Origin: JAKAAZ01 sp963817855
GTDB taxonomy: Bacteria > Acidobacteriota > Terriglobia > Terriglobales > Acidobacteriaceae
Assembly: GCA_963817855.1 (NCBI GenBank)
Contig: CAWFQA010000001.1
Coordinates: 434,001-498,000, forward strand
DNA length: 64,000 nucleotides
Reading direction: 5' to 3'
Numbering within the stretch: the stretch's first letter is position 1; every line of letters starts with the position of its first letter. The translations under genes and the position numbers were made by a program. Positions 53,524-63,153 of the stretch are shown here, piece by piece. Below the pieces are notes generated by a model. That model was given only the letters and a program-made list of their open reading frames with translations. It made no database searches and had not been told where the DNA came from.

Positions 53524-54966
53524 ATGGCTACCAAAGATATCTCGCCTCAGAATCCAAAAAATCCGCCGGGCACCGATCCTATGATCGATCCAGTCACGGG
53601 AGAGCAGCTGGTCATTGCGCCCGGGCATACGTTCCGCTCGGTAACGGACAAGTTGACGCGCATTGTGCTGACGCCGCACACCCCATTGGGATGGTTCTTC
53701 GGCTTCGCTATTGCCGGTAGCTTTACGATCATGCTGCTGGTCGCTGTCACCTGGTTGTTCCTGAAAGGCACCGGCATCTGGGCCATCACCATCCCCGTTG
53801 CATGGGGCTTTGCCATCATCAACTTTGTCTGGTGGATCGGGATCGGTCACGCCGGGACCCTGATATCCGCCATTCTTTTGCTGTTCAAGCAGAGCTGGCG
53901 CAACTCCATCAACCGATTTGCAGAAGCCATGACGCTGTTTGCTGTTGTCTGCGCGGCGATGTTCCCGGTGATCCATACGGGGCGCCCATGGCTGGCGATT
54001 TACTGGCTCTTTCCCTATCCGAACACGATGAATTATTGGCCGCAGTTCAGATCCCCGCTGATGTGGGATGTGTTCGCGGTGTCGACCTACGCAACGATTT
54101 CGGTCGTGTTCTGGTACGTCGGGATGATTCCCGATCTGGGTACGTTCCGCGATCGGGCCAAGTCTAAGTTTGGTCGCTTCATCTATGGACAGATGGCTCT
54201 TGGCTGGCGCGGCTCTGCCCGCCACTGGATGCGCTATGAAAGTGCGTCGCTTCTGTTGGCTGGCCTGGCCACGCCCCTGGTTCTTTCCGTACACACGGTG
54301 ATCAGCTTCGACTTTGCCGTGGCGATTATGCCGGGTTGGCACACAACCATCTTCCCTCCGTACTTTGTGGCTGGAGCCATCTACTCAGGATTTGCGATGG
54401 TGCTGACGCTGGCGATCCCGATCCGCAAGTTTTATCACCTGGAAGATCTGATCACCATTCGACATCTTGATAACTGCGGCAAGGTGATGCTGGCCACCGG
54501 CTTTATTGTGGCGTATGGCTACATGACGGACATGGCCTACGCCTGGTACTCGGCTGACAAGTGGGAATTCTTTATGGCGTGGAACCGTATCTTCGGGCCC
54601 ATGGGATGGTCGTATTGGATTCTCATCTTCTCCAACATTGCTTTTCCGCTGACCACCCTGTGGTCGCGCCGGCTGCGCCAAAATGTCGGGTTCCTGTTTT
54701 TACTGTCGCTGATTGTGAACACCGGAATGTGGTTCGAGCGCTTCGTCATCGTCGTGACCAGCCTGACGCGCGATTACTTGCCGTCGTCCTGGGGAACCTA
54801 TCGCGCGACGCGGTGGGACTACATGACCTTCGTCGGAACCCTTGGACTATTTACCTTCCTATTCTTCCTGTTTATCCGTCTGTTGCCGATGATTCCGATG
54901 TCAGAAATCCGCCAGATTCTGCCGGGATCCAAGGCACGTGAAAACGAAATGCAGAACGAGGTTTGA
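53524..54966 (+). CDS. actC: Alternative complex III subunit C (NrfD-like quinol-oxidising membrane protein)
   Basis: 480 residues with an N-terminal soluble stretch and about ten membrane helices, including FFGFAIAGSFTIMLLVAVTW, WGFAIINFVWWIGIGHAGTL and SFDFAVAIMPGWHTTIFPPY. The His and acidic residues of the second and seventh helices resemble the quinol and proton pathway residues known for NrfD/PsrC proteins. It pairs with ActF. There are 80 bases after actB; actD follows after three bases. Confidence 0.92.
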   Translation: MATKDISPQNPKNPPGTDPMIDPVTGEQLVIAPGHTFRSVTDKLTRIVLTPHTPLGWFFGFAIAGSFTIMLLVAVTWLFLKGTGIWAITIPVAWGFAIINFVWWIGIGHAGTLISAILLLFKQSWRNSINRFAEAMTLFAVVCAAMFPVIHTGRPWLAIYWLFPYPNTMNYWPQFRSPLMWDVFAVSTYATISVVFWYVGMIPDLGTFRDRAKSKFGRFIYGQMALGWRGSARHWMRYESASLLLAGLATPLVLSVHTVISFDFAVAIMPGWHTTIFPPYFVAGAIYSGFAMVLTLAIPIRKFYHLEDLITIRHLDNCGKVMLATGFIVAYGYMTDMAYAWYSADKWEFFMAWNRIFGPMGWSYWILIFSNIAFPLTTLWSRRLRQNVGFLFLLSLIVNTGMWFERFVIVVTSLTRDYLPSSWGTYRATRWDYMTFVGTLGLFTFLFFLFIRLLPMIPMSEIRQILPGSKARENEMQNEV

Positions 54967-54969
54967 CGT

Positions 54970-55521
54970 ATGCCAGTGCGTGAAGGAATTTATGGTTTAC
55001 TCGCGGAGTTCGACCTGCCTGGCGAGCTGATCGAGGCTGCCAAATCTGCTTACGCCGCCGGCTATCGGCGCATGGATTGCTATTCGCCCTATCCTTTGGA
55101 GGAAGCGGCGGAAGCAATCGGCTTCGATGAGCCAAAAGAAAAGGGAGTCTCCCGCGTATGCCTGCTGGGCGGCATCCTCGGTGGACTCGCCATGTTCACG
55201 CTCGAATCCTGGATTTCTATCTGGGCGTATCCGCTGAACATCGCCGGGCGCGGTAAGTTTTCCTGGGTCGCATTTATTATTCCGGCGTATGAGTGGACGA
55301 TTCTGTGGGCCGGACTCTGCGCGGGTTTCGGAATGCTGGCGCTGAATCGCTTGCCCTCGCCCTATCACCCTGTGTTCAACGCGCCGAATTTTCGCAACGG
55401 CGCAACGTCCGACAAGTTTTTTCTCTGCCTGGAGGCCGATGATCCGCGCTTTTCAATCACGGAAACTCGTTCCTTGCTGGAGTCGCTGCACCCAGTCTCG
55501 GTAGTCGAGGTGGAGCATTAA
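54970..55521 (+). CDS. actD: Alternative complex III subunit D (DUF3341)
   Basis: A 183-residue protein with a cytoplasmic N-terminal domain (EGIYGLLAEFDLPGELIEA and DCYSPYPLEEAAEAIG) and two membrane helices (VCLLGGILGGLAMFTLESW and WTILWAGLCAGFGMLALN), then a C-terminal FFLCLEADDPRFS segment. This is the DUF3341/ActD arrangement; it lies alongside ActC and has no cofactor. Start and position between actC and actE match the standard operon. Confidence 0.92.
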   Translation: MPVREGIYGLLAEFDLPGELIEAAKSAYAAGYRRMDCYSPYPLEEAAEAIGFDEPKEKGVSRVCLLGGILGGLAMFTLESWISIWAYPLNIAGRGKFSWVAFIIPAYEWTILWAGLCAGFGMLALNRLPSPYHPVFNAPNFRNGATSDKFFLCLEADDPRFSITETRSLLESLHPVSVVEVEH

Positions 55522-55525
55522 TTTC

Positions 55526-56311
55526 ATGCCAATGCATTCAAAACATTCACTGTTTCGCTGGACGATGGCCGCTGCCGCCCTCGCCGTGCTGATCCCGCTT
55601 GCGGGCTGCCGGCAAGATATGCAGGATGAGCCGAAAATGATTCCGCAGCGCGAATCCAAGTTTTTTGCCGATGGCCGCTCGGTTCGTCCTCAGGTCGAGG
55701 GAACGGTAGCCCGCGGCCAGCTCGACGCGGATTCTTATTTCTATTCTGGCCTGGTCAACAATCAGGAACAGGATGCGATGCCTTTCCCGGCAACTATGAC
55801 GGTACTCAGGCGCGGGCAGGAACGCTTCGACATTTATTGCACCCCTTGTCATTCCCGCGTGGGAAATGGACGCGGCATGATTGTTGAACGCGGCTACAAG
55901 CCCGCGGGCGACTTGCTGGAGCCGCGCATCCTTCAAGAGCCGCTGGGCCACTACTTCGCCGTCATCAGCCATGGTTATGGCGCCATGCCGGACTATGCGG
56001 CGCAGATTAACACGCAGGACCGCTGGGCAATTGCGGCTTACATTCGGGCGTTGCAACTCAGCCAAAATGCAACCCTGGATGACGTCCCGGCAGGAATCAA
56101 TATTCAGACGCTGGCCGAAGTTTCGCAGCAGATGGGGTATGCGCCAAACTTCACCGAAGAATGGACCTTGCCGGCGTTAACCAATGTCCCCAGCGCGGGA
56201 GACATGTTTCCGGCCAAGAATTCGGCGGGAGCCAGCAAGCCAACCGGTCCGGAAGCCACCAATCACGGTGTTGCCGGGAAACAATCACGTGCCACGGAAA
56301 CGAAGAAGTAG
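55526..56311 (+). CDS. actE: Alternative complex III subunit E, monohaem cytochrome c lipoprotein
   Basis: 261 residues with a lipoprotein signal (AALAVLIPLAGC) and one haem-c motif (IYCTPCHSRVGNGRG); GYGAMPDY downstream offers the axial Met. The C-terminal Ala/Thr-rich tail is not conserved. ActE is the likely electron exit towards the haem-c domain of CoxB. Four bases after actD. Confidence 0.9.
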   Translation: MPMHSKHSLFRWTMAAAALAVLIPLAGCRQDMQDEPKMIPQRESKFFADGRSVRPQVEGTVARGQLDADSYFYSGLVNNQEQDAMPFPATMTVLRRGQERFDIYCTPCHSRVGNGRGMIVERGYKPAGDLLEPRILQEPLGHYFAVISHGYGAMPDYAAQINTQDRWAIAAYIRALQLSQNATLDDVPAGINIQTLAEVSQQMGYAPNFTEEWTLPALTNVPSAGDMFPAKNSAGASKPTGPEATNHGVAGKQSRATETKK

Positions 56312-56329
56312 GCGGAACGGATAGGACGA

Positions 56330-57604
56330 ATGGAATTGGGAAATCACGAAAATCATTTGCCCGCAGACTTGAGCGCCCCGCCGGCGGTTCTGCGCTGGCG
56401 CCTACGCGCGATTTCTATAGCCGCCGTTTTTGCAGTGCTGGCGGTTGTCGACCTTTTGATTAGCCGCAACTTCGACTATGTATTGCGTGGCTGGTTGATG
56501 GGATTGATGATCTGTCTCAGTTTTTGCATCGGCGGTCTCGCATTGTTGATGGTGCAATGGGTGAGCGGCGGAAAATGGGGATTGCTGATTCGTCGTCCCT
56601 TGGAGGCGATGAGCCGCACTTTGTGGCTGGTATTTCTAATGTTTTTGCCCATCGCGATCTTTGCCAAACGCTTGTACATCTGGGCGCGCGTCCTTGATGC
56701 GCAGACGGCATTTCGCGCCGGCGTCATCGACGCCATGCAGGCACACGCCATCGAATACAAGCGCCCATATCTGAACCTGGAAGGCTTCTGGATTCGCGGA
56801 ATCGTATACTTCATCATTTTTGGAATTTTCGTGTATTTTCTCAACCGCTGGTCGCTGCAGCGCGACGGCGACACGAAGCACGGCAATTGGTTCTGGCAGA
56901 AGCGTTTTGAGAATCTCAGCGGTCCCGGCCTGGTGGTTTATTCGCTGGTGTTGACCGGCATGTGCGTCGAGTGGGTCATGTCGCTCGATCCCACCTGGTT
57001 TTCGTCGATGTATGGATTCATGTTCATCGTCGCGCAGGGGTACGCGGCACTCGCCTTGGCCATTCTGATGGTGCTGGCTCTGTCGCAGTATGAGCCCGTC
57101 AGCACCATATTTCATGTCCGCGAGCAACATGATCTCGGCAAATTACTGCTTGCGTTTGTCATGTTGAATATCTACATGGCATTTTCGCAGTACCTGATCA
57201 TCTGGTCGGGCAACCTTCCCAACGAAATTCGCTGGTACATGGATCGCATCACCGGGGGATGGGGACCGATCGCAGGACTGGATTTCCTGTTCCACTGGGT
57301 GCTTCCGTTCTTTCTGCTTTTGTCGCGCGAGTTAAAGCGCAACAAGAGAAGGCTGGCAACGGTTTGCTGCATTATGCTGTTTGCCCGCTTCTGGGATACC
57401 TGGTGGTTGATTGCTCCGAACTTCCCTGAAGATCGCCGCAATCTTCACTTCAGCATGGCCGAGCTGCAGTATCTTTTTGTACCCGCAGCGATGGTCGCAC
57501 TGTGGATGGCCTATTACTTCACGACCCTGCGGAGCCGAGGCCTGGTGCCCTTGAACGACCCGCATTTGCCTGAAATTCTGGAGCCTGAACATGCCCACGC
57601 ATAA
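56330..57604 (+). CDS. actF: Alternative complex III subunit F (NrfD-like membrane protein)
   Basis: 424 residues and about ten helices, related to ActC but shorter: FAVLAVVDLLISRNFDYVL, LWLVFLMFLPIAIFAKRLY and WSGNLPNEIRWYMDRITGGW, with FARFWDTWWLIAPNF typical for the quinone-binding subunit 2. It forms a second quinol-facing subunit in the complex. Its last codons overlap the next gene start by 14 bases. Confidence 0.92.
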   Translation: MELGNHENHLPADLSAPPAVLRWRLRAISIAAVFAVLAVVDLLISRNFDYVLRGWLMGLMICLSFCIGGLALLMVQWVSGGKWGLLIRRPLEAMSRTLWLVFLMFLPIAIFAKRLYIWARVLDAQTAFRAGVIDAMQAHAIEYKRPYLNLEGFWIRGIVYFIIFGIFVYFLNRWSLQRDGDTKHGNWFWQKRFENLSGPGLVVYSLVLTGMCVEWVMSLDPTWFSSMYGFMFIVAQGYAALALAILMVLALSQYEPVSTIFHVREQHDLGKLLLAFVMLNIYMAFSQYLIIWSGNLPNEIRWYMDRITGGWGPIAGLDFLFHWVLPFFLLLSRELKRNKRRLATVCCIMLFARFWDTWWLIAPNFPEDRRNLHFSMAELQYLFVPAAMVALWMAYYFTTLRSRGLVPLNDPHLPEILEPEHAHA

Positions 57605-58310
57605 TCCAAACGATCCTAACAATGCGAACCAACCCGGCAGTCCAGGCTCGCCCCATGAAGACGAGTCCGGGGATTTCATGACGCTGCAACAGCAGTCCGA
57701 TCCGGAAAGCCGTAAGGTCGGCTATGAGCTGACGGACGCCAACATCACCGACATTGCCGGATTTCTTGTGGTGTTGGGCGCCTCGATCGCCGTAGTCTTT
57801 GTCCTCGCTTTCGGCATCGGGAAATTGATCTATTACGGACTGAACAAACAGGATGGCCCGCCGAATAAGTGGAGCCAAACGGCTGGTGTGAAACCGGGCA
57901 ACATGCAGTCCGACCCGCAGATTCAACAGCAGCAACTGCAGCAACTGGTGAAGAGATTTCCGACGCCTCGGCTGCAAACGGATGACGGCAATCTGGACGT
58001 TGCTGAAATGCATGCTCGCGAAGACGTCCTGCTGAATCATTACTCCTGGGTGGATCAGAACAAGCAAACGGTCAGAATTCCGATTGAACGGGCCATGCAG
58101 GTCCTCGCCCAGAAGGGACTTCCAATTGAAAGCCAGCAAGGGCCGCAAGAACAGGTGATGTTTGGCGACGGCCAGAAAACTGTCACGGCTCCTTTAACAA
58201 ATGGATTCGCTCGCACCGGACCTGAGTTGCAGATGATCGAAGCGCGGGATCAGCGCCTGGGGATTGGACCCTATTCTGAAGCCCACGCTGAGTTGCATCC
58301 GAATCAATAG
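57591..58310 (+). CDS. Respiratory-cluster membrane protein of unknown role
   Basis: 239 residues: a hydrophilic Asn/Pro-rich N-terminus, one membrane helix (IAGFLVVLGASIAVVFVLAFGI, about 55-76), and an extracytoplasmic part with DVLLNHYSWVDQNKQTVRIP and IERAMQVLAQKGLPI. It occupies the place of ActG or an accessory factor between actF and sco. The last motif recurs in cluster-associated proteins I have seen in other phyla, but no function is established. It overlaps actF, so it is made together with the complex. Confidence 0.7.
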   Translation: MPTHNPNDPNNANQPGSPGSPHEDESGDFMTLQQQSDPESRKVGYELTDANITDIAGFLVVLGASIAVVFVLAFGIGKLIYYGLNKQDGPPNKWSQTAGVKPGNMQSDPQIQQQQLQQLVKRFPTPRLQTDDGNLDVAEMHAREDVLLNHYSWVDQNKQTVRIPIERAMQVLAQKGLPIESQQGPQEQVMFGDGQKTVTAPLTNGFARTGPELQMIEARDQRLGIGPYSEAHAELHPNQ

Positions 58311-58315
58311 GATTT

Positions 58316-59242
58316 ATGACAACTGTTCCAACAATTCGTAGCCACTCCGCGGCCTTCCGACCGCTGAAAACAATTCTGTGTGCCTGCCTGATGGCTGCAT
58401 TTGTACCCGCGATCGCCCATGCGCAGGTAGCTCCGATTGGCGAGAAGTCCATGGGAGATACTTCCCAGACGAAATTACCGGATGTTCTGCGGAAGGCGAC
58501 AATTCAACAGAATCTTGATCGGCCGCTGCCGTTGAATGCGGAGTTTCGTGATGAGACCAACCGCACGGTGCACTTGGGTGATTATTTCGGCAAACGTCCC
58601 GCCATCCTGGCGTTGGTCTACTACAAATGCAACATGCTTTGCCCTGAGGAAATGAACGGGCTCGTCGGTGCGCTGGATATGTTGAAGTTCACGCCGGGAA
58701 AAGACTTCAACGTCATCGTGGTCAGTTTTGACCCAAGTGATACTCCGGCAGAAGCAGCCTCGCAGAAAGCGCTCTACGTAAAAAGATATGGACGGCCGAA
58801 CACCGCGAATGGCTGGCACTTCCTGACCGGTTCGCAATCTTCGATCTCCGCGCTTACCACTGCCGTGGGTTTTGGATATGTGAGTGTCCCGGGACCGGAT
58901 GGGAAAATCAATCAGTTTGCGCATCCAAGTTCGATTGAGCTGATTACGACCGAGGGGACGATTTCGCAATATTACCTGGGGGTCGAGTATTCTCCGCGCG
59001 ATATGCGTGCCGGCCTGGTCGAAGCCTCGCATGGCGAGATCGGTAGTCCGGTAGATTTGATCTATACCTATTGCTATCACTACGATCCGCACATGGCGAA
59101 GAACAGCATGATTGTGGTGCGCATCGTGCAATTAAGTTGCATGCTAACGGTGCTGGCGTTAGGGGCATTTATTTTGATTTCGCTGCGGCAGGAAGCTATG
59201 CAGGGTGGCAACGCGGCAGCTACGAAAAAGGCGAACGGGTAA
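58316..59242 (+). CDS. SCO1/SenC-type copper chaperone
   Basis: 308 residues with a signal peptide (CLMAAFVPAIAHAQ), a thioredoxin-like SCO domain with KCNMLCPEEM (the Cys-x3-Cys copper site), the later His as in YDPH and a C-terminal membrane helix (IVQLSCMLTVLALGAFILIS). SCO proteins deliver copper to the CuA site of subunit II; the gene sits directly before coxB. Five bases after the previous gene. Confidence 0.9.
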   Translation: MTTVPTIRSHSAAFRPLKTILCACLMAAFVPAIAHAQVAPIGEKSMGDTSQTKLPDVLRKATIQQNLDRPLPLNAEFRDETNRTVHLGDYFGKRPAILALVYYKCNMLCPEEMNGLVGALDMLKFTPGKDFNVIVVSFDPSDTPAEAASQKALYVKRYGRPNTANGWHFLTGSQSSISALTTAVGFGYVSVPGPDGKINQFAHPSSIELITTEGTISQYYLGVEYSPRDMRAGLVEASHGEIGSPVDLIYTYCYHYDPHMAKNSMIVVRIVQLSCMLTVLALGAFILISLRQEAMQGGNAAATKKANG

Positions 59243-59249
59243 AACATAC

Positions 59250-60335
59250 ATGTCGCACATCAGTCCTGTACTTTGGCAGTTCTTAATTCACTGGCTGGAG
59301 AACTTTGCCATTTTTCCGCCGGAGGCTTCCACCATCGCCCCGTACGCGGATGCGCTGTACTTTGCGTTGGTTGGGATGACCATCACTGGCGTGGTTCTGG
59401 TAATGACCATGGTCACGGTCTTTTCATTGCGCTATCGCAAAGAGAGGCATCCGGATGCGGTTCAGATTGAGGGTTCGACGCTGCTGGAAGCAACCTGGAC
59501 GTTAATACCGTTGGGAATTTTCCTGGTGTTTTTTGTGTGGGGCGCTCTGCTGTATTTCCGGATTTACAATCCTCCGCCGAATGCCATGAATGTCTACGTA
59601 GTTGGCAAGCAATGGATGTGGAAAGTGGAGCATCCAGGCGGCCAGCATGAGATCGATGCGTTGCATATTCCGGCGGGCGTGCCGATTCAGGTGACGTTGA
59701 TTTCCCAGGATGTGTTCCATAGTTTCTCCATCCCGGCGTTTCGTGTGAAGCGCGAAGCCATTCCAGGTCGCTACACCACGGTCTACTTTGAGGCCACCAC
59801 GCCAGGAAAATATCATCTGTTTTGTACACAATATTGCGGCACTGACCATTCGGCCATGATCGGATGGGTCTATGTGATGACGCCGGAAAAATACAGAGAA
59901 TGGACGGCCGGAAATACCAGCGGAGCTTCGCTGGCGCAGAATGGCGAGCGTCTCTTTGCCGTTATGGGCTGCAACGCATGTCACGCCGGCAATTCGCAGG
60001 CGCGGGGGCCCAATCTTTACGGTCTTTACAATAGCCGCGTTCGCATGACGGACGGTTCGACCATGATTGCGAATGAGGCATACTTGCGGGAGAAGATCAT
60101 GAATCCTTCGTTGCATGTTCCCGCGGGCTTTGTACCGATTATGCCGAACTACCAGGGACAGATTAGCGAAGAAGGACTGATTGACCTCGTAGAATATATC
60201 AAGAGCCTGGATTCCGATTACCGCCTGCATCAGATGATGAACAAGTCGGAATTGAATTCAGCCCAACCAGCCCCGATCGGGCCATCCAATCAAGGCGCCG
60301 GCGCGGCCCCGCTTCCAGGAGTACCCAAGCCATGA
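59250..60335 (+). CDS. coxB: Cytochrome c oxidase subunit II with fused cytochrome c (caa3 type)
   Basis: About 361 residues from the ATG at 59250 (after the sco stop). Two N-terminal helices are followed by the cupredoxin domain with CuA ligands in CTQYCGTDHSAMIGW, and a C-terminal haem-c domain (GCNACHAGNSQARGPNLYG, axial Met in IMPNYQGQ). The fusion defines a caa3 oxidase, able to take electrons straight from ActE/ActA. The stop overlaps coxA (ATGA). Confidence 0.94.
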   Translation: MSHISPVLWQFLIHWLENFAIFPPEASTIAPYADALYFALVGMTITGVVLVMTMVTVFSLRYRKERHPDAVQIEGSTLLEATWTLIPLGIFLVFFVWGALLYFRIYNPPPNAMNVYVVGKQWMWKVEHPGGQHEIDALHIPAGVPIQVTLISQDVFHSFSIPAFRVKREAIPGRYTTVYFEATTPGKYHLFCTQYCGTDHSAMIGWVYVMTPEKYREWTAGNTSGASLAQNGERLFAVMGCNACHAGNSQARGPNLYGLYNSRVRMTDGSTMIANEAYLREKIMNPSLHVPAGFVPIMPNYQGQISEEGLIDLVEYIKSLDSDYRLHQMMNKSELNSAQPAPIGPSNQGAGAAPLPGVPKP

Positions 60336-61993
60336 GCACCATCGTATCGCTACCAGACCAGTCGACAGCGAAGCTGCCAGCGAAAAGCTATCTCAATCAG
60401 GAGTATGGGCTAAAGAGTTGGCTGCTGACCGGCGACCATAAGCGGATCGCGATGCTGTACCTGTTTTCGATCACCTTCTTTTTCATCATTGGCGGTGTGC
60501 TCGCGGGTTTGGTTCGACTGGAGTTGTTGACGCCGCCCAGCGACCTGATGGCGACCGACACCTATAACAAAGTGTTCAGCATGCACGGCATTATCATGGT
60601 TTTTCTGTTCCTGGTGCCGTCGGTGCCGGCCACTATTGGGAATTTTCTGATTCCTCTGATGGTTGGAGCGAGAGATCTCGCATTTCCCAAGATCAACCTG
60701 TTGAGCTGGTATCTCTATTGGATTGGCGGCCTATTCATCCTCACCGCCATGGTCCTTGGCGGCGTGGATACAGGCTGGACTTTTACAACGCCGCTGTCCA
60801 CACACTACGTGAATACGCACGTGGTGACCGCGGCGCTGGGAATCTTCATGGCCGGGTTCTCGTCCATTTTCACCGGCCTGAACTTTATCGTTACCATTCA
60901 CCGAATGCGTTGCCCGGGGATGACGTGGTTTCGTCTGCCGCTGTTCGTGTGGGGCCATTATGCAACTTCGATCATCATGATTCTTGGCACTCCGGTCCTC
61001 GCCATTACGCTGGTGCTGGTTGCTCTGGAACGTATATTTAACATTGGCGTGTTTGACCCGACCAAGGGCGGTGATCCACTGCTCTTTCAACATTTGTTCT
61101 GGTTCTATTCCCATCCAGCGGTGTACATCATGATCTTGCCTGGGATGGCCGTCATCTCAGAAGTGATCAGTACGTTTTCTCGAAAGCGCGTCTTCGGTTA
61201 CACCGCCGTGGCATTCTCCTCGGTCGCCATTGCGGTCTTCGGCTTCCTGGTTTGGGAACACCACATGTTTATCATGGGCGTCAGCCAGTATTCGGCGCTG
61301 GTTTTTTCCCTGATGACCATGCTGGTTGCGGTGCCGTCGGCGATCAAGATTTTCAATTGGTCGATGACGTTGTACAAGGGCTCCATCACCTTTGAAACGC
61401 CGATGCTCTACGCCTTCGGGTTTATTGGGCTGTTTACGATTGGCGGCCTGACGGGAATTTTCCTGGCGACGCTTGGCATGGACATTCATCTGACGGAGAC
61501 ATACTTCGTCGTCGCTCACTTCCACTTTGTGATGGTGGGCGGAATGCTGATGGCGTACATGGCTGGAGTGCATTTCTGGTGGCCGAAGATGACGGGGCGC
61601 ATGTACCCGGAAGGCCTCTCGAAGACAGCCGCCGTCATCACTTTTATCGGGTTCATTGTCACCTTCTTTCCGCAATTCATCCTGGGCTATCTGGGGATGC
61701 CGCGCCGATACGCAGCCTACCCAGCGGATTTCCAGGTGCTGAACGTCTTCTCGACCGCCGGCGCTTCCATCCTGGGGATTGGCTACCTGCTGCCCTTGCT
61801 GTATCTGCCCTGGTCGCTGAAGTACGGAAAGATTGCCGGCAATAATCCCTGGCAGGCGACAGGGCTGGAGTGGCAGATTCAATCGCCGCCTTTGACAGAG
61901 AATTTCCCCGAGATTCCAATTGTGGATTACGAAGCCTACGACTACGAGTGGCTGGCAAACAAGACTCACCACGAGGTACAGACCGTTGGATAG
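60332..61993 (+). CDS. coxA: Cytochrome c oxidase subunit I
   Basis: 553 residues, twelve helices, haem-copper oxidase of the A family. Ligands in order: HGIIMVFLFLVPS (low-spin haem His), FWFYSHPAVYIMILPG (CuB His with the cross-linked Tyr; the Glu of the PE pair is replaced here by PAVY), WEHHMFIMG (CuB His pair) and VAHFHFVMVGG (haem a3 and a His). The lack of the canonical Glu286 equivalent places it in a subfamily with a Tyr-Ser-type K/D pathway. Start overlaps coxB. Confidence 0.95.
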   Translation: MSTIVSLPDQSTAKLPAKSYLNQEYGLKSWLLTGDHKRIAMLYLFSITFFFIIGGVLAGLVRLELLTPPSDLMATDTYNKVFSMHGIIMVFLFLVPSVPATIGNFLIPLMVGARDLAFPKINLLSWYLYWIGGLFILTAMVLGGVDTGWTFTTPLSTHYVNTHVVTAALGIFMAGFSSIFTGLNFIVTIHRMRCPGMTWFRLPLFVWGHYATSIIMILGTPVLAITLVLVALERIFNIGVFDPTKGGDPLLFQHLFWFYSHPAVYIMILPGMAVISEVISTFSRKRVFGYTAVAFSSVAIAVFGFLVWEHHMFIMGVSQYSALVFSLMTMLVAVPSAIKIFNWSMTLYKGSITFETPMLYAFGFIGLFTIGGLTGIFLATLGMDIHLTETYFVVAHFHFVMVGGMLMAYMAGVHFWWPKMTGRMYPEGLSKTAAVITFIGFIVTFFPQFILGYLGMPRRYAAYPADFQVLNVFSTAGASILGIGYLLPLLYLPWSLKYGKIAGNNPWQATGLEWQIQSPPLTENFPEIPIVDYEAYDYEWLANKTHHEVQTVG

Positions 61994-62735
61994 CCAATCG
62001 ATTGCGACAACACCACAGGAGCTGGATGGTGCCGGTCTGCCGCACGCACACGAACATCCCGCTTTTCTGCGGCATCACTTTGAGGACATCGGCCAGCAAC
62101 GAGAGGCCGCCAGCTTTGGCATGTGGGTGTTCCTGCTGACAGAAATCATGTTTTTTGGCGGATTGTTCTGCGCCTATCTCATCTTCCGCAACTGGTACCA
62201 TCCGGCGTTCGTCGCCGGTAGCAATACGCTTGACATCACCCTGGGTACCACGAATACCGCGGTCCTGATCGGCTCCAGCTTCACTATGGCGATGGCCGTC
62301 TACAGCGCAGAAATGCGGCGCAAAGGCCAGCTGATTCTTTTTCTGCTACTCACCATTGCTTTGGGCTCGGTTTTCCTTGTGATCAAAGGAGTGGAATGGC
62401 ATGCAAAGTACGTGGAGCATCACGTGCCGGGGATGGATTTCTCGATTCAGGATTTCGTTCATCCCACCAATCCGAAGGCGCTTGCGCTCGCACCTGATAT
62501 GGCGCAAAAAACGCAATTGTATTTTTTCCTTTATTTCGCGATGACAGGAATGCACGCGTTGCATATGGTTATCGGCGTTGGGATGCTATTTTTCCTGCTT
62601 GCAAGAGCGTCGAAAGGCGCTTTCACCGAGGGCCATGTGATACCGATAGAAAATTTCGGCTTGTATTGGCACTTTGTCGATATTGTCTGGATATTTCTGT
62701 TCCCATTGCTGTATCTCATCAGTCGTTACCGATAG
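61986..62735 (+). CDS. coxC: Cytochrome c oxidase subunit III
   Basis: About 249 residues from the TTG at 61986, which has GAGG about nine bases upstream and overlaps the coxA stop; there is no ATG in frame before the first helix apart from far upstream inside coxA. The protein has the subunit III pattern HHFEDIGQQREAASFGMWVF, MFFGGLFCAYLIFRNWY and FGLYWHFVDIVWIFLFPLLY. It stabilises the catalytic core of the caa3 enzyme. An unusual start codon may tune its level relative to coxA. Confidence 0.9.
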   Translation: MDSQSIATTPQELDGAGLPHAHEHPAFLRHHFEDIGQQREAASFGMWVFLLTEIMFFGGLFCAYLIFRNWYHPAFVAGSNTLDITLGTTNTAVLIGSSFTMAMAVYSAEMRRKGQLILFLLLTIALGSVFLVIKGVEWHAKYVEHHVPGMDFSIQDFVHPTNPKALALAPDMAQKTQLYFFLYFAMTGMHALHMVIGVGMLFFLLARASKGAFTEGHVIPIENFGLYWHFVDIVWIFLFPLLYLISRYR

Positions 62736-62793
62736 CGAACGGGAGTGCAAAAGGAATTGAACCCCCAATTGCGGGAAACACGGAGCACCGAGT

Positions 62794-63117
62794 ATGACCG
62801 AGAAGCCCAAAGAGACGCATCAGGATTCCGAGATTCACATCGTAAGGCCGCCCGTCTATATTGCTATCTTTGCCACGCTGATGGTGCTGACAGCATTGAC
62901 CACCGGCATTTCGTTCATCGATCTGGGAGTCTTTAACGCTGTCATTGCGTTAGCCATAGCATGCCTGAAAGGGTCACTAGTGGTCCTGTTTTTCATGCAC
63001 ATTCACTACAGTTCGCGCCTGCTGAAACTGACAGTGGCCGCCGGACTGTTTACGTTTATGCTGCTCATCAGCCTTACCATGACGGACTACATCAGCCGCG
63101 CCTGGGGTATGTTCTAA
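62794..63117 (+). CDS. coxD: Cytochrome c oxidase subunit IV-type protein
   Basis: A 107-residue protein with three membrane helices after a short acidic His-containing N-terminus: VYIAIFATLMVLTALTTGIS, AVIALAIACLKGSLVVLFFM and LTVAAGLFTFMLLISLTM. This is the prokaryotic COX4/CyoD-like layout. It is the fourth oxidase subunit and completes coxBACD. 58 bases after coxC. Confidence 0.88.
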   Translation: MTEKPKETHQDSEIHIVRPPVYIAIFATLMVLTALTTGISFIDLGVFNAVIALAIACLKGSLVVLFFMHIHYSSRLLKLTVAAGLFTFMLLISLTMTDYISRAWGMF

Positions 63118-63153
63118 ACGCCCGCCGCGCGCACCAGACTTCGAATTGAGTCA

